Below, piece after piece: positions 1-8,896 of a stretch of 64,000 bases of DNA (within the stretch, counting starts at the first letter, position 1; every line of letters starts with the position of its first letter). The stretch lies in NCBI GenBank assembly GCA_050263095.1, contig JBLNEW010000080.1:1-64000 (forward strand), written 5' to 3'. Position numbers and translations under genes: made by a program. Source of the stretch: FEB-35 sp050263095. Its GTDB lineage: Bacteria; Desulfobacterota; Deferrimicrobia; Deferrimicrobiales; Deferrimicrobiaceae. The notes under the pieces were generated by a model that did not search any database, had not been told where the DNA came from, and saw only the letters and a program-made list of their open reading frames with translations.

Positions 1-279
1 CAGGTCCGTGAGGGCGAAGATGTACGACGCCCGGACGTCTCCCGCCCTCTTGACCTCCGCCAGCCGCTCCTTCTTCAGAAACTCGGTGACGTCGCCCGTC
101 ACGCTGACGGGCAAGGCGATCCTGTCGGCAAGCGAAGCAAGCGTCATCGTTCCGCCGAAGTACAGGATCTTGCATGCCAGCTCGGTGAGAAAGCCCGTCG
201 AGAGCCCGGTCTCCTGGATCGTCTGCGGGCCGTCGGGGGGGAGGATAGAGAGGTTTACGGCCTGGGCTTCGACGGTCAT
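1..279 (-). CDS. N-terminal fragment of probable tad-locus ATPase (partial)
   Basis: The gene is cut by the left edge; only 93 N-terminal residues are visible. The ATG overlaps the tadC stop as ATGA, with GGAGG eight bases upstream, so it is the next gene of the tad operon. The visible part reads as a small winged-helix-like module: a helix GLSTGFLTELACKILYF, then TLASLADRIALPVSVTGDVTEFL, then a strand pair ending YIFALTDL. From memory, proteins with this N-terminus that follow tad genes in deltaproteobacteria continue into an AAA ATPase domain. That domain lies outside the window, so the ATPase call is inference. Confidence 0.45.
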   Translation of the reverse strand, partial: MTVEAQAVNLSILPPDGPQTIQETGLSTGFLTELACKILYFGGTMTLASLADRIALPVSVTGDVTEFLKKERLAEVKRAGDVRASYIFALTDL

Positions 280-1238
280 GGATTACCTCCGCCCATCATC
301 GCCGGGAACAGGACGTGCATTATCTGCAGCACGCCGGGGCCGAGAATCACGATGAAGAGCGCAGGAAAGAGGAGGAACACGAGCGGGAACACGAGCTTGA
401 TCGTCGTCTTAGCCGCCGCTTCCTCCGCCTTCTGCCTCCGCTTGACCCGCAGGGAGTCGGAGTGGACACGGAGGGACTGGGCAAGACTCGTCCCGAGCCT
501 CTCCGTCTGGATCAGCATGGCGACGAGCGATTTGACGTCCTCCACCCCGGTGCGGCTCGCGAGGGCACGGAGCGCTTCCATCCGGGGCTTTCCCGCCACC
601 ATCTCACGGTTGACCACGTCGAACTCCTCGCTCAATGCCGGGCTCGATATCCGAAACTCCTCGGCGATCTTAACGAAGGCGGAATTGATTCCGAGCCCCG
701 CCTCCACGCACACGGTCATGAGATCCAGTCCGTCCGGAAGGGAATCCGTGATCGCTTCCTGCCGCCTCCGGGCCTTCAACTTCAGGAACGCGTCCGGGAG
801 GCACAGGCCGGCCACGACACCGGCCGCGGCGAGGACGAGGATCGCCCGTTGCGGCATACCCATCGCCTTCCCGACGGCGATCGTACCCGCCGCGAACGCG
901 AGTGGCGCCACGATCCGGGACCACCAGTAGAACCGCGCGGCCGCGGCGGTCCGGTATCCCGCTTGGGAAAGCAGCAGGCTTCCCCCCGACGGCTCGCCGG
1001 CGGTGACGCGCGCCACGATTTCCTCGCTTTGACGGGCCTTCCTGTCCTTCCTGCCGAGCAGGCGCTCCACCAGCTCCGCAGCCCTCCGCATCGGGGTCCG
1101 GACCGGGGCCCCGGAGGAGCCCAGGACCTCCTGGAAGCGGTCCGGGACGGACGCCTTCCTTCCGTCCAACAGCCAGAACAGGGCCATCACGCCGAGGGAC
1201 GTGGCCAGGAAAATCGATGCTGCGATGAAGAGGATCAC
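276..1238 (-). CDS. tadC: TadC, Tad pilus inner-membrane platform protein
   Basis: This 320-residue protein has the second GspF-type fold of the Tad (Flp pilus) machine. It should pair with TadB in the inner membrane and anchor the CpaF/TadA motor. An N-terminal membrane helix (about 1-24) is followed by a basic cytoplasmic stretch and helices near 105-155. The GspF core begins around DSLPDGLDLMTVCVEAGLGINSAF, which is typical of TadC, and two hydrophobic helices close the protein (about 280-312). It starts 16 bp after the tadB stop and its own stop overlaps the next start. Length and position directly after TadB fit the family. Confidence 0.93.
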   Translation of the reverse strand: MILFIAASIFLATSLGVMALFWLLDGRKASVPDRFQEVLGSSGAPVRTPMRRAAELVERLLGRKDRKARQSEEIVARVTAGEPSGGSLLLSQAGYRTAAAARFYWWSRIVAPLAFAAGTIAVGKAMGMPQRAILVLAAAGVVAGLCLPDAFLKLKARRRQEAITDSLPDGLDLMTVCVEAGLGINSAFVKIAEEFRISSPALSEEFDVVNREMVAGKPRMEALRALASRTGVEDVKSLVAMLIQTERLGTSLAQSLRVHSDSLRVKRRQKAEEAAAKTTIKLVFPLVFLLFPALFIVILGPGVLQIMHVLFPAMMGGGNP

Positions 1239-1254
1239 GCTTCCTCCCGGCGAG

Positions 1255-2217
1255 TCAGATCTTGATCCGGATGATCTTGCGTATGACGAGCGCCCCGGTG
1301 ATCTGCATGCAGACGGCGGCGGCGACCATGATCCTTCCCGCCTTTTCGAACCACAGCGGTTTCAGGTAATCCGGGTTCAGGCCCCAGATCGCCAGGGCGA
1401 CGCACACCGGCAGAACGGCCAGGATGGTGCCCGTCATCCTTGCCTGGGCGGTGAATATCTTGACCTGCGCCTGGATCCGGAACCGCTCCCGGATCACGTG
1501 GGCGATCTTGTCGATGATTTCGGCCAGGTTCCCGCCCGTCTCCCGCTGGATCAGGATGGCCGTGACGAAGAACCTGACGTCGAGACTGTCGACCCTGAGC
1601 GTCATCCCGGTGAGAGCCTCCCGCAGGGGGACCCCAAGGTTCTGCTCGTCGAAGACCTGCCGGAATTCGACCCCCACGGGGTCGGGCATCTCCTGGGCGA
1701 CCAGCTGTATGGCCCCCGTGAAGGAGTGCCCTGCCCGCAGCGAACGCGCGAACATCTCGAGCGCTTCGGGGAAGTGCCGGATGAACGACTTCAAGCGGCG
1801 GCGGCGTTTGGTACTGACGAAAATGTTGGGTACCAGGGCAAGGACCGCTGACGCCGCCAGGGAAACCGCGATCGGCCAATGGAGGAGCGTCCCTACCAGC
1901 ATGCCGGCGGCGAGCCCCCCGATGGAGATCAGGACGAAGAAGCCGACCTTCATCCTCATCCCCGCCTGCTTGAGCCGCATGTCGATCCTAAGGGCGGAAT
2001 TGAAGGATGAGAGGATCCGGTGAAGCGGAGGGACGTCGCTCAGGAGATCGTTTTTCAGCGCGTCCGGAAGGTCGGCGTTCTCGATGTTCCGAACTTCGAG
2101 CAGTGCCAGGCGCTTCATGATCTCCCCGCTTCTGGGGTCCCTGGGAGTCAGGAGGAAGTATCCCCCCAATGCCACTGCCAGGACGGCGCCCGAGACGAGG
2201 AGCGTAACGACGATCAT
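1255..2217 (-). CDS. tadB: TadB, Tad pilus inner-membrane platform protein
   Basis: TadB is the first GspF-type platform protein of the Tad pilus. An upstream in-frame start exists, but the start at 2217 (MIVVTLLVSG) has a purine-rich AGGGGG ribosome site and puts the first membrane helix at residues 1-22, so it is preferred; it gives 320 residues. A second pair of hydrophobic segments lies near 98-140. The GspF core follows (FPEALEMFARSLRAGHSFTGAI and FVTAILIQRETGGNLAEIID), and C-terminal helices close the protein. It lies 13 bp after cpaF in the same operon. Confidence 0.93.
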   Translation of the reverse strand: MIVVTLLVSGAVLAVALGGYFLLTPRDPRSGEIMKRLALLEVRNIENADLPDALKNDLLSDVPPLHRILSSFNSALRIDMRLKQAGMRMKVGFFVLISIGGLAAGMLVGTLLHWPIAVSLAASAVLALVPNIFVSTKRRRRLKSFIRHFPEALEMFARSLRAGHSFTGAIQLVAQEMPDPVGVEFRQVFDEQNLGVPLREALTGMTLRVDSLDVRFFVTAILIQRETGGNLAEIIDKIAHVIRERFRIQAQVKIFTAQARMTGTILAVLPVCVALAIWGLNPDYLKPLWFEKAGRIMVAAAVCMQITGALVIRKIIRIKI

Positions 2218-2230
2218 GCCGGGTCCCCCT

Positions 2231-3595
2231 TCATTTCTTACGGTACGCGAATATGGATGCCGGGAGATGGATCCCGGAAGCCTGGACCGCATCGAGGAAC
2301 TTGGGGCGGACCCCCGTCGCGTGGAACTCGCCGGCGACCTTCCCTTCCCGGTCCAGCCCGCGCTTCTCGAAGACGAAGATGTCCTGCATCACCACGACGT
2401 CCCCTTCCATCCCCGTGACCTCGCTCACGTTGATCACCTTGCGGGAGCCGTCGCTCATGCGGGCCAGCTGGATTACGACGTTCAGCGCCGAGGCGATCTG
2501 CTCCCGGATGGCTTTCGCCGGAAGCTCGAATCCCGCCATGAGCACCATCGTCTCGATCCGGGAAAGGGCGTCCCGGGGGGTGTTCGCGTGAATGGTCGAA
2601 ATCGAGCCGTCGTGGCCGGTGTTCATCGCCTGGAGCATGTCTAGCGCTTCCCCGGCGCGCACCTCCCCGACGATGATCCGGTCCGGCCGCATCCGGAGCG
2701 CGTTTCGGACCAGGTCCCGCTGGGTGACCGCCCCCTTCCCCTCTATATTGGAAGGGCGGGTCTCCAGACGCACGGTATGCTCCTGCTGCAGGATCAGCTC
2801 GGCGGCGTCCTCCACGGTGATGATCCGCTCGTTGTCCGGGATCGAGGCGGAAAGGATGTTCAGGAAGGTGGTTTTTCCCGCGCCCGTGCCCCCGGAGACC
2901 AGGATGTTCATCCTCGCCTTCACCATCGCCTCGAAGGTGGCGGCTATCTCGGCGTTCAGGGATCCGTTGGCGAGAAGGTTATCCATCTTGAGGGGGCACA
3001 CGCCGAACCGCCGGATCGACATCGCCGGGCCGTCGAGGGACAGCGGCGGGATGATCACGTTGACCCTGGAGCCGTCGGCCAGCCGGGCGTCGACCAGCGG
3101 CGACGATTCGTCGACGCGTCGTCCCACCTTCGAGACTATCCTTTCGATGACCGACATCAAATGCTCGTCGTCCTTGAAGGTCACGTCGGTTTTCGCGATC
3201 TTCCCGTTGCGCTCCACGTACACGCTCCCGGGCCCGTTGACGAGGATGTCCGAAATCTCGGGATCCTGGAGGAGCGGCTCCAGTGGCCCCAATCCCAGCG
3301 TTTCGTGCTGGATCTCCACGACTATCTTGTCCCGCTCCGCCCGGGTGAGGGGGACCCCTTCCTGGGCGATCATGTTCTCCACGACGGCCTTTATGATCCC
3401 GGAGAGCTGCTCCCCGCTAAGCTCCGCGACGGTCGAGAGGTCGAGCCTGTCGATGAGCTTGCGGTGGATGGTGCTCTTGAGCTCCTGGTAGGCGCGGTTC
3501 CCCCCGGAAGGGGCCGCTCTCCTGGCAAGCGTGTCGGTCAGGGCGCCGGATACCGCCGGTTCGTTCTTCCGCGCCAGCCAGTCGGTGACCGTCAA
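2231..3595 (-). CDS. cpaF: CpaF/TadA, Tad pilus assembly ATPase
   Basis: This is the cytoplasmic secretion ATPase (GspE/PilB superfamily) that powers Flp pilus assembly; its 454 residues are typical. The Walker A motif is GGTGAGKTTFLN, followed by the acidic box (ITVEDAAELIL) and a Walker B-like segment around RIIVGEVRAGEALDML, with the His box at TGHDGSISTIHAN. The N-terminal domain contains the CpaF-type ILVNGPGSVYVERNGKI segment. The start is TTG, overlapping the cpaE stop as TTGA, with AAAGGAG six bases upstream, so translation is probably coupled to cpaE. No residues expected for catalysis are missing. Confidence 0.96.
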   Translation of the reverse strand: MTVTDWLARKNEPAVSGALTDTLARRAAPSGGNRAYQELKSTIHRKLIDRLDLSTVAELSGEQLSGIIKAVVENMIAQEGVPLTRAERDKIVVEIQHETLGLGPLEPLLQDPEISDILVNGPGSVYVERNGKIAKTDVTFKDDEHLMSVIERIVSKVGRRVDESSPLVDARLADGSRVNVIIPPLSLDGPAMSIRRFGVCPLKMDNLLANGSLNAEIAATFEAMVKARMNILVSGGTGAGKTTFLNILSASIPDNERIITVEDAAELILQQEHTVRLETRPSNIEGKGAVTQRDLVRNALRMRPDRIIVGEVRAGEALDMLQAMNTGHDGSISTIHANTPRDALSRIETMVLMAGFELPAKAIREQIASALNVVIQLARMSDGSRKVINVSEVTGMEGDVVVMQDIFVFEKRGLDREGKVAGEFHATGVRPKFLDAVQASGIHLPASIFAYRKK

Positions 3596-4788
3596 GAAAC
3601 GCTCCTTTCAGGGCGCAGGACCTTATCCAGGAACCCTCTTTTTCTCGGCGGGGGAGCAGCCGTTACGGTCGCCGGCCCCGCCAGGAGCTCCGCCATCTTC
3701 CGGAAGGCGTGGGTGACCTCCTTGTCGGGGGCGACCTCCGAGAGGAGCTTTCCACGGTTTATGGAGGAGAGGACCGTTGGGTAGTCGTTCGGCACCGAGA
3801 AGAAGATCTGGCAGTTCATGATCCCCTCGATGCTCTCCCTCGAGATCTCCTCGTTTGGAAGATACCGGGAAAGGACGAGCTTGACCCTTTCGTCGAGAAA
3901 GCCAAGCCGGCAGAAGAGCTCGATGCTCTGCTGGGTGTTTTTCAGCGCCGGCAGGTTGAGCAGGGTGACCAGCAGGATGGTATCGGACATCTCGAGAGCG
4001 GTGAGGGTCTTCTCGTCGAACTGGTGGGGCGTATCGACGATGACGACGTCGAACATCGAACGCAGCGCCAGGAGCATCTCCCTCACCTGCCCGGCGGTGA
4101 TGTTCTCGGCATCCTCGATCCGGGGAGGGTCGGCCAGGATGTAAACGCCGGAGGAGTGCCGGGCGAGGAGGGAATGGAGGAATTCCGGGTCCGATTTGTC
4201 GGCGTTCGTCGCCAGGTCGAGGATCGAGTGGGGGGGGCTGACGTTGAAGAACATCGTCACGTCCCCGTGCGCGAGCACGAGATCCACCACGATCACCTTC
4301 TTCCCGTGGCGGCAGGAAAGGGCGTCGGCCAGGTTGGAAGCGATGGTCGTCACCCCGTTCCCTCCCTTGTTGCTGAACACCGAGACGATCTTCCCCCGCC
4401 GCTCGGCGGGGTCCTTTCGGACCCGGTTCCGCTGTGCCTTCTCGGCCGCGATGCAAAGGTCGACCTCCCGGACCGGTTTGGAGATCAGGTCGTGGGCGCC
4501 CGCCCGCATCGCCTGGAGGACGTAGTCCCCGTCGCACGCGGCGGAAAGGGCGAGTATGTAGAGATGCGGGAACTCCTTCGCAAGGGGGGCGATCACCCGG
4601 CCGGGATCGCCGTTGACGCCGACGATGGCCATGTCCGGGTGGAACTTCCGCACGACGTCGGCCCCTTCCGCGACGGAGGGGACCCTCCAGCGGATGTCCA
4701 CCGTCCCGGTCTGCCGCCCGAGGATATCGACCTGGCGGACCGTCTCGGGATCGAGCTCGACGATGAGGGTACGCAGCTTCTCGGCCAT
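3592..4788 (-). CDS. cpaE: CpaE/TadZ, Tad pilus localization ATPase
   Basis: CpaE-like proteins join a receiver-like domain to a MinD/ParA-type ATPase and place the Tad machine at its cellular site. Residues 1-125 form the receiver-like part (LRTLIVELDPETVRQVDIL to GAHDLISKPVREVDL), probably without a working phosphorylation site because the usual central acidic motif is replaced by MAIVGVN. The ATPase part carries the deviant Walker A KGGNGVTTIASNLADAL near 145 and a long MinD-like body. The C-terminus is proline and basic rich. It sits between the tadG-like gene (3-bp gap) and cpaF (4-bp overlap). Confidence 0.92.
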   Translation of the reverse strand: MAEKLRTLIVELDPETVRQVDILGRQTGTVDIRWRVPSVAEGADVVRKFHPDMAIVGVNGDPGRVIAPLAKEFPHLYILALSAACDGDYVLQAMRAGAHDLISKPVREVDLCIAAEKAQRNRVRKDPAERRGKIVSVFSNKGGNGVTTIASNLADALSCRHGKKVIVVDLVLAHGDVTMFFNVSPPHSILDLATNADKSDPEFLHSLLARHSSGVYILADPPRIEDAENITAGQVREMLLALRSMFDVVIVDTPHQFDEKTLTALEMSDTILLVTLLNLPALKNTQQSIELFCRLGFLDERVKLVLSRYLPNEEISRESIEGIMNCQIFFSVPNDYPTVLSSINRGKLLSEVAPDKEVTHAFRKMAELLAGPATVTAAPPPRKRGFLDKVLRPERSVS

Positions 4789-4791
4789 CGC

Positions 4792-5904
4792 CTACTGAAC
4801 CAGCCGGAGGACCTTGAGCGCCGGTCCGCTCGTGGGTCCGTTGCTGGGACCTATGTTCCCGACGGCCCGGTTAGGAACGAACCGCCCGATGACGGTTCCC
4901 TGGTGATGCGAGATGCTCTCGATCCAGAACCCCGCGAAACCGGCGACCACCATTTCCGATTTGCCGTTGGCGATGGCGTCTTCCGGGTCGTAGATAGGGA
5001 TGCGGACGACGCGCGGAGACGCCATCCACCGGCTGTCGGCAGAACCGTAGGTGTCGCTCTCCGGCAGGTTCGTCCCGTCGTTCCAGCGGGAGGATGAATC
5101 GGCCCTGATCAGATCCTCAACCCCCTGGACCGTGGGCCCTACCATGTTCCCCGTCTCCAGGGGAACGGATTGATCGATGCTCACCTGGAAGGGGCTGTCG
5201 GTCCGGATCGCTTCCCTGTAGCCGTCCGCGCCGGAAGCGCCGTAGTCGAGGGCGAAGAAATGGCCCGGCTCCTGCTGCAGGGAAGGGAGCCCGTTCGGAT
5301 TCTTTGGGCTGTTCTTCGGCGTACCGATCTTGAGGATCACGCGGGTCCCCGGGCAGAAATATCTCGATGTGTCGACCACCCCGTCGGGGCAATCCTTGTG
5401 TACTGTCTCACCGGGATCGAAGAGCCCGTTACCGTTCGTGTCGTCCCAGGGGAACGGGATTCCCCATGGCTTGAGCCCCCGCACGTTCTTGCCGACCGGA
5501 GTTGCCTCGGCCACGGCGAAAGCGCTGATGGTCGTCGTCGGCCCCAGGAACATCCTGGAGAAGAACAGCCCGACCGTGCGCGATGTGTCGACGCGCACGC
5601 GGTCCTGGGAGGGGAACATGACGCCGACCTCCCCCGTTGCAAGGGCCGTCCTGGCGACGACGTCCATCGATGCGAAGTTTTGAGCGCGCGTCGTTGCCTC
5701 TCTTCTGACGTCCGAATCGTTCCAGTCGCCGTCGAGGAAGGCGGAGGCGCCCGCCAGCGCGCCCGCGTCGGCGCACCGCTGTAATTCGTGGCGGACGGTG
5801 TACATGTAGCCGACGTCGATCCCTACGGCGGCGAAGCCGATGAGTGCCGTCAGGGCGCCGACGAAGGCGACGAGCACTTGCCCCTTTTCCCGTTTCCGCT
5901 CCAT
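4792..5904 (-). CDS. TadG-like pilus-associated protein
   Basis: The protein starts with a basic stretch (MERKREKGQVLV) and one N-terminal membrane helix of TadE/TadG type (GALTALIGFAAVGIDVGYMYTVRHELQRCADAGALAGA), a pseudopilin-like anchor. About 310 extracytoplasmic residues follow and are not otherwise recognised. The start at 5904 is chosen for its CGGAGAA ribosome site. A GTG 36 bp upstream (5940) would overlap the end of cpaC and lacks a site. Position inside the operon supports a role in pilus assembly or cell-surface attachment. It is shorter than proteobacterial TadG proteins that carry a von Willebrand domain, and no such domain is seen. Confidence 0.8.
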   Translation of the reverse strand: MERKREKGQVLVAFVGALTALIGFAAVGIDVGYMYTVRHELQRCADAGALAGASAFLDGDWNDSDVRREATTRAQNFASMDVVARTALATGEVGVMFPSQDRVRVDTSRTVGLFFSRMFLGPTTTISAFAVAEATPVGKNVRGLKPWGIPFPWDDTNGNGLFDPGETVHKDCPDGVVDTSRYFCPGTRVILKIGTPKNSPKNPNGLPSLQQEPGHFFALDYGASGADGYREAIRTDSPFQVSIDQSVPLETGNMVGPTVQGVEDLIRADSSSRWNDGTNLPESDTYGSADSRWMASPRVVRIPIYDPEDAIANGKSEMVVAGFAGFWIESISHHQGTVIGRFVPNRAVGNIGPSNGPTSGPALKVLRLVQ

Positions 5905-5933
5905 GGCGTTTTCTCCGTTGGTCGCCGCCGCTC

Positions 5934-7265
5934 CTACCACACCATCGTCGGGGAGGTTTCCCCCGGGTCCGCCTTCTCCGTCGGAAGCTTGGGCAGGTTC
6001 GCCGCTTCCATCGGGCGCACGAGCCTCGGGGTCACCATGACCATCAGCTCGGTTTCGTTGTTCTGGTACCGCGTGCTGCGGAAGAGCGTTCCCAGTATCG
6101 GGATGTCACCCAATAGCGGGAGCTTGGTGACCTGCTTGGAGATCTTGTTGTCGATCAGCCCCGCCAGGACGAAAGACTGCCCGTCCGCCAGCTGCACGCT
6201 CGATTCCGCCTTGCGGCTCTTGAGCGCGGGGATGCGGAACCCGGTGAGCACTACGGCGTTGGTGAAGTCCAGCTCGCTCACTTCCTGCGCGATCTTCAGG
6301 TAGATCTCCCCGTTCGCCGTGATCTTCGGCTGGAAATGGAGCCTGACGCCGAATTCCTTGTAGGTGACGCTGACGGCGTTGCCCGCCGCTCCCGCCGTGC
6401 TGTAGACTACCGGGAACTCGCCCCCCGCCAGGAATTTCCCCTCCGCCCCGTTGGCCACGACCATGTTCGGTTCCGCGAGCGTCCGAAGCGCCCCCCTGTC
6501 GTGAAGGGCATGGATGAGGGCGGCGAACTTGGGGAAGAGCCCGGGCTTGGCGACGAAGATGTTGAGCGCGTCGCTGAAGGTGAAGTTGGGACCGATGTCC
6601 CGCGGCAACTGGTCGCGCAGGTTGCCGAAGAAGGGGGTGAACGCGTTCCCGGGGCTCAAGGAGCCGCGGATGCTTCCCTGCTCGGTCTGCACTCCGAAGC
6701 CGAGCTCGCGCGCGGCGGTCCGGTCGACCTCCGCCACCCGGACCTGGAGCATGATCTGCTCCGTCCGCTCCACCGCCATGAGGTTGACGACGTTCTTGGA
6801 GTAGGCCTTCGCAGCTTCCACGATCCTCTGCTGGGCCGAATCCGTGCTGACCTTGCCTGACAGGATCATCGATTCGGGCGGACCGCTGATCTCGAATTTC
6901 TCGCCCGGAGCGAGCCTCTGGAGTTCCTTCTGGACGCTGCTCCCCTTCTCCACGTTTACGTCGATGGATGTGGGCAGGCCCTGCTCGCTCCAGTAGATCA
7001 GGGTCGTCGCGCCCGGATTTTTCGCCGTGACGAGGATCTGCTTGGGCGATACGACCGTCACATCGGCGATCTCCGCCTTGCCCACGGACACCCTCTTGAT
7101 CCGCAGGTCGGTGTCGACCAGGAAGGACTGGTTGAGCGCCAGGTGGAGCTTCCTGGCGGATTCACCCTCGACGCCCATCTTGAAGGCCGCTCCCGCCGGC
7201 TGCGGGCTCATGAACCCCGAACAGGCGAAGAGAAGGATCACGGCGATTCCGTATATGCGTTTCAC
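5934..7265 (-). CDS. cpaC: CpaC/RcpA, Tad pilus outer-membrane secretin
   Basis: This is the outer-membrane channel of the Flp pilus. The 443-residue protein has a signal peptide (MKRIYGIAVILLFACSGFMS). An N-terminal BON/pilus-formation domain follows, with the typical IKRVSVGKAEIADVTVVSPKQILVTAKNPGATTLIYW pattern broken into repeats, and then an N1-like domain. The C-terminal secretin domain contains LAEPNMVVANGAEGKFLAGGEFPV, the canonical secretin signature, and ends in LPLLGDIPILGTLFRS. All expected parts are present, so a functional secretin is likely. It follows cpaB at 39 bp. Confidence 0.95.
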   Translation of the reverse strand: MKRIYGIAVILLFACSGFMSPQPAGAAFKMGVEGESARKLHLALNQSFLVDTDLRIKRVSVGKAEIADVTVVSPKQILVTAKNPGATTLIYWSEQGLPTSIDVNVEKGSSVQKELQRLAPGEKFEISGPPESMILSGKVSTDSAQQRIVEAAKAYSKNVVNLMAVERTEQIMLQVRVAEVDRTAARELGFGVQTEQGSIRGSLSPGNAFTPFFGNLRDQLPRDIGPNFTFSDALNIFVAKPGLFPKFAALIHALHDRGALRTLAEPNMVVANGAEGKFLAGGEFPVVYSTAGAAGNAVSVTYKEFGVRLHFQPKITANGEIYLKIAQEVSELDFTNAVVLTGFRIPALKSRKAESSVQLADGQSFVLAGLIDNKISKQVTKLPLLGDIPILGTLFRSTRYQNNETELMVMVTPRLVRPMEAANLPKLPTEKADPGETSPTMVW

Positions 7266-7304
7266 GCTCTGTTACCCCCTGTCTGGAGGAATCCCTTCAT
7301 GGGT

Positions 7305-8159
7305 TCAATCCACCCTCTCCTCGGACCGTTTCCCTCCCCGGATCACTTCGACCATGTAAGAGGAATCGGCGACCTGCACGGCAGCCGCCTTCTTCCCCGA
7401 CTTCGTCCGCTTCGCCGAGGCGCGCGTCGAACGGTGCATCGAGCCGATGAGGCCTCCCTTGTCGCTTCCCGGCGTCTCCACCTTGGCCGCATCCGAGAAA
7501 TTGCGCAGCACCAGCTGGATCTTTCCGTCGTTGCTCGCAAGGGCGAGCTTTTCGGCATCCTCCGGGGTGACTGCTATGGTGACCGTGTTCACGGTGACCG
7601 GCTTGTTGTCCTTCTGCTCTACCACCTGGCCCGCCGCCAGGACCTGCACGTCCTGGATGAAGGTCTTGGCGACCTGCTCCTGCTGCCGTTCCGGGGAAAC
7701 GGCGGTGGTCACCACGACGTCGACCCGCGAATCCGGCACGATGAAGCCTCCCACGCCCACGACCTCGTTCACCTTGACGGAGAAGGCCCTCATGCCTGCG
7801 GGGACCTTCAGGGAGAGGAGTCCGCTGTTGTTCTTGTTGGCCGGCACCAGCTTCGACTCCACGATCGGCTCCCCGCGGAGATAATCCCGTATCGCTACGC
7901 GGCCGATCACCGGCTTGAGCGCGGGAAACGCATCCTTGGGGTGGAGCTCCTTCGGCCAGGGGGAGAGGGCCACCTGGTTGGGATTGATCGTCGCGCCGAG
8001 CGGGATGTCCACCACAGCGACCGCGATCCCCATGGTCTGGAGCTTTGCGGCTTCGGCCACCCGGCCCTTCTCCGAGAGGAACCGGTAGGTCCCGATGCCG
8101 GCGGCGAGGGCAAGGATGAATGCGACGGCTGCGATTCCGATGATCCGCTTCTTGTCCAT
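7305..8159 (-). CDS. cpaB: CpaB/RcpC, Tad pilus assembly protein
   Basis: CpaB is a periplasmic protein with an N-terminal anchor and an SAF domain, thought to work with the CpaC secretin. The start at 8159 gives MDKKRIIGIAAVAFILALAAG, a clean anchor helix, and has AAGGGGG upstream; an in-frame extension to 8288 overlaps tadE and is not preferred. The SAF part is seen in VAVVDIPLGATINPNQVALSPWP and LRGEPIVESKL, followed by the RcpC domain (GMRAFSVKVNEVVGVGGFIVPDSRVDVVVT). A basic C-terminal tail of about 45 residues ends the protein. Length 284 is normal. Confidence 0.93.
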   Translation of the reverse strand: MDKKRIIGIAAVAFILALAAGIGTYRFLSEKGRVAEAAKLQTMGIAVAVVDIPLGATINPNQVALSPWPKELHPKDAFPALKPVIGRVAIRDYLRGEPIVESKLVPANKNNSGLLSLKVPAGMRAFSVKVNEVVGVGGFIVPDSRVDVVVTTAVSPERQQEQVAKTFIQDVQVLAAGQVVEQKDNKPVTVNTVTIAVTPEDAEKLALASNDGKIQLVLRNFSDAAKVETPGSDKGGLIGSMHRSTRASAKRTKSGKKAAAVQVADSSYMVEVIRGGKRSEERVD

Positions 8160-8173
8160 TGAGTGGGGCCCCC

Positions 8174-8677
8174 TTAATATTCTTCCCGCATCGACGTGGT
8201 TGCGGCGAGCGGGATACTCGAGCCGGAAAGCCCGGGAAGGAACCCGGCCACGGAGAGCGGAAAGTTGTACGTTACGTTCACGGTGCACGTCCCGAAGGGG
8301 GCACCGGAAGGATTGACTCCTACGGATGCCCCGACGATGCCGGCGGAGGCCAGGATGGCGTCTGCCCTCCCCCTGGCGGCGGCGACGTCACCCTGGACGG
8401 CCGCGATCCGCACTGCCTCGCGGGAGGCGCCCGTGAGAATGTTCCGGGTCATCCATGCGCGGCCGAATTCGGCGATCCCGATCAGCATGAACAGCATCAT
8501 AAGGATCACGAGGGTGAACTCCACCAGCGCCTGGCCTCTCGTCTCGCTTGTTTTCGATACCGTAGCGATGCCAGTCTCTGCGCCGGGAACCGGCCCCCCG
8601 GGGGGGCAGTGTCGGCGACTGCCCTCCCCCGGAGGCATTTTTACGTCGATTTTCCGGCGAACGTTCCGTTGTTTCAT
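8174..8677 (-). CDS. tadE: TadE-like pseudopilin
   Basis: The core begins at TRGQALVEFTLVILMMLFMLIGIAEFGRAW, the TadE prepilin-like motif with the Glu of the processing region followed by one membrane helix; a short extracytoplasmic domain follows. It would be cut by a TadV/CpaA peptidase, whose gene is not in this window. The N-terminal 40 residues (proline and arginine rich) are unusual for TadE and overlap a strong hairpin (8598-8632). The only other ATG in the stretch is at 8638. The true start is therefore uncertain; the ATG at 8677 lies 5 bp after the second pilin stop. Confidence 0.82.
   Translation of the reverse strand: MKQRNVRRKIDVKMPPGEGSRRHCPPGGPVPGAETGIATVSKTSETRGQALVEFTLVILMMLFMLIGIAEFGRAWMTRNILTGASREAVRIAAVQGDVAAARGRADAILASAGIVGASVGVNPSGAPFGTCTVNVTYNFPLSVAGFLPGLSGSSIPLAATTSMREEY
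8598..8632 (-). promoter_or_regulatory. Strong GC hairpin between flp pilin genes and the tad operon
   Basis: Arms CCGGGGGGGCAGT and ACTGCCCTCCCCCGG pair over 11 to 13 bp around a 7-base loop (GTCGGCG). It lies 50 to 85 bp after the second pilin stop and inside the proposed 5' end of tadE. No T-run follows, so it is not a classical terminator. It could stabilise the pilin message or attenuate downstream transcription, which is inference. Confidence 0.5.
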
Positions 8678-8682
8678 ATCGA

Positions 8683-8859
8683 TCAGAAACTCCCGCTGAA
8701 GCTTGTAAAGAATCCCTGGATGGAACTTCCCAACAGGACGAGGGATGCGATAGCGGCAAGGGCGATGAAAATGAGGATCAGGGCATATTCGGCCAGCGCC
8801 TGACCGTCCTGACCCAGGCCTCTTATCTTAAGCGGCTCCAACGGATTTTGTTCTGCCAT
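8683..8859 (-). CDS. flp: Flp-type pilin (second of two)
   Basis: A 58-residue Flp/Fap prepilin. The start at 8859 (MAEQNPLEPLK) has GGAGG six bases upstream; a longer in-frame reading is not needed. The leader ends at Gly and the mature part starts near QDGQALAEYALILIFIALAAIASLVLLGSSI, the classical Flp motif with Glu and Tyr after the cleavage Gly, forming one hydrophobic helix. The C-terminus is phenylalanine rich (GFFTSFSGSF). It differs from the other pilin in its leader and C-terminal ends, so the two may be major and minor subunits. It lies 38 bp after the first pilin gene. Confidence 0.92.
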   Translation of the reverse strand: MAEQNPLEPLKIRGLGQDGQALAEYALILIFIALAAIASLVLLGSSIQGFFTSFSGSF

Positions 8860-8896
8860 CGCGCCCTCCATATGCGTCCGGAGACTCGAAATTCCT

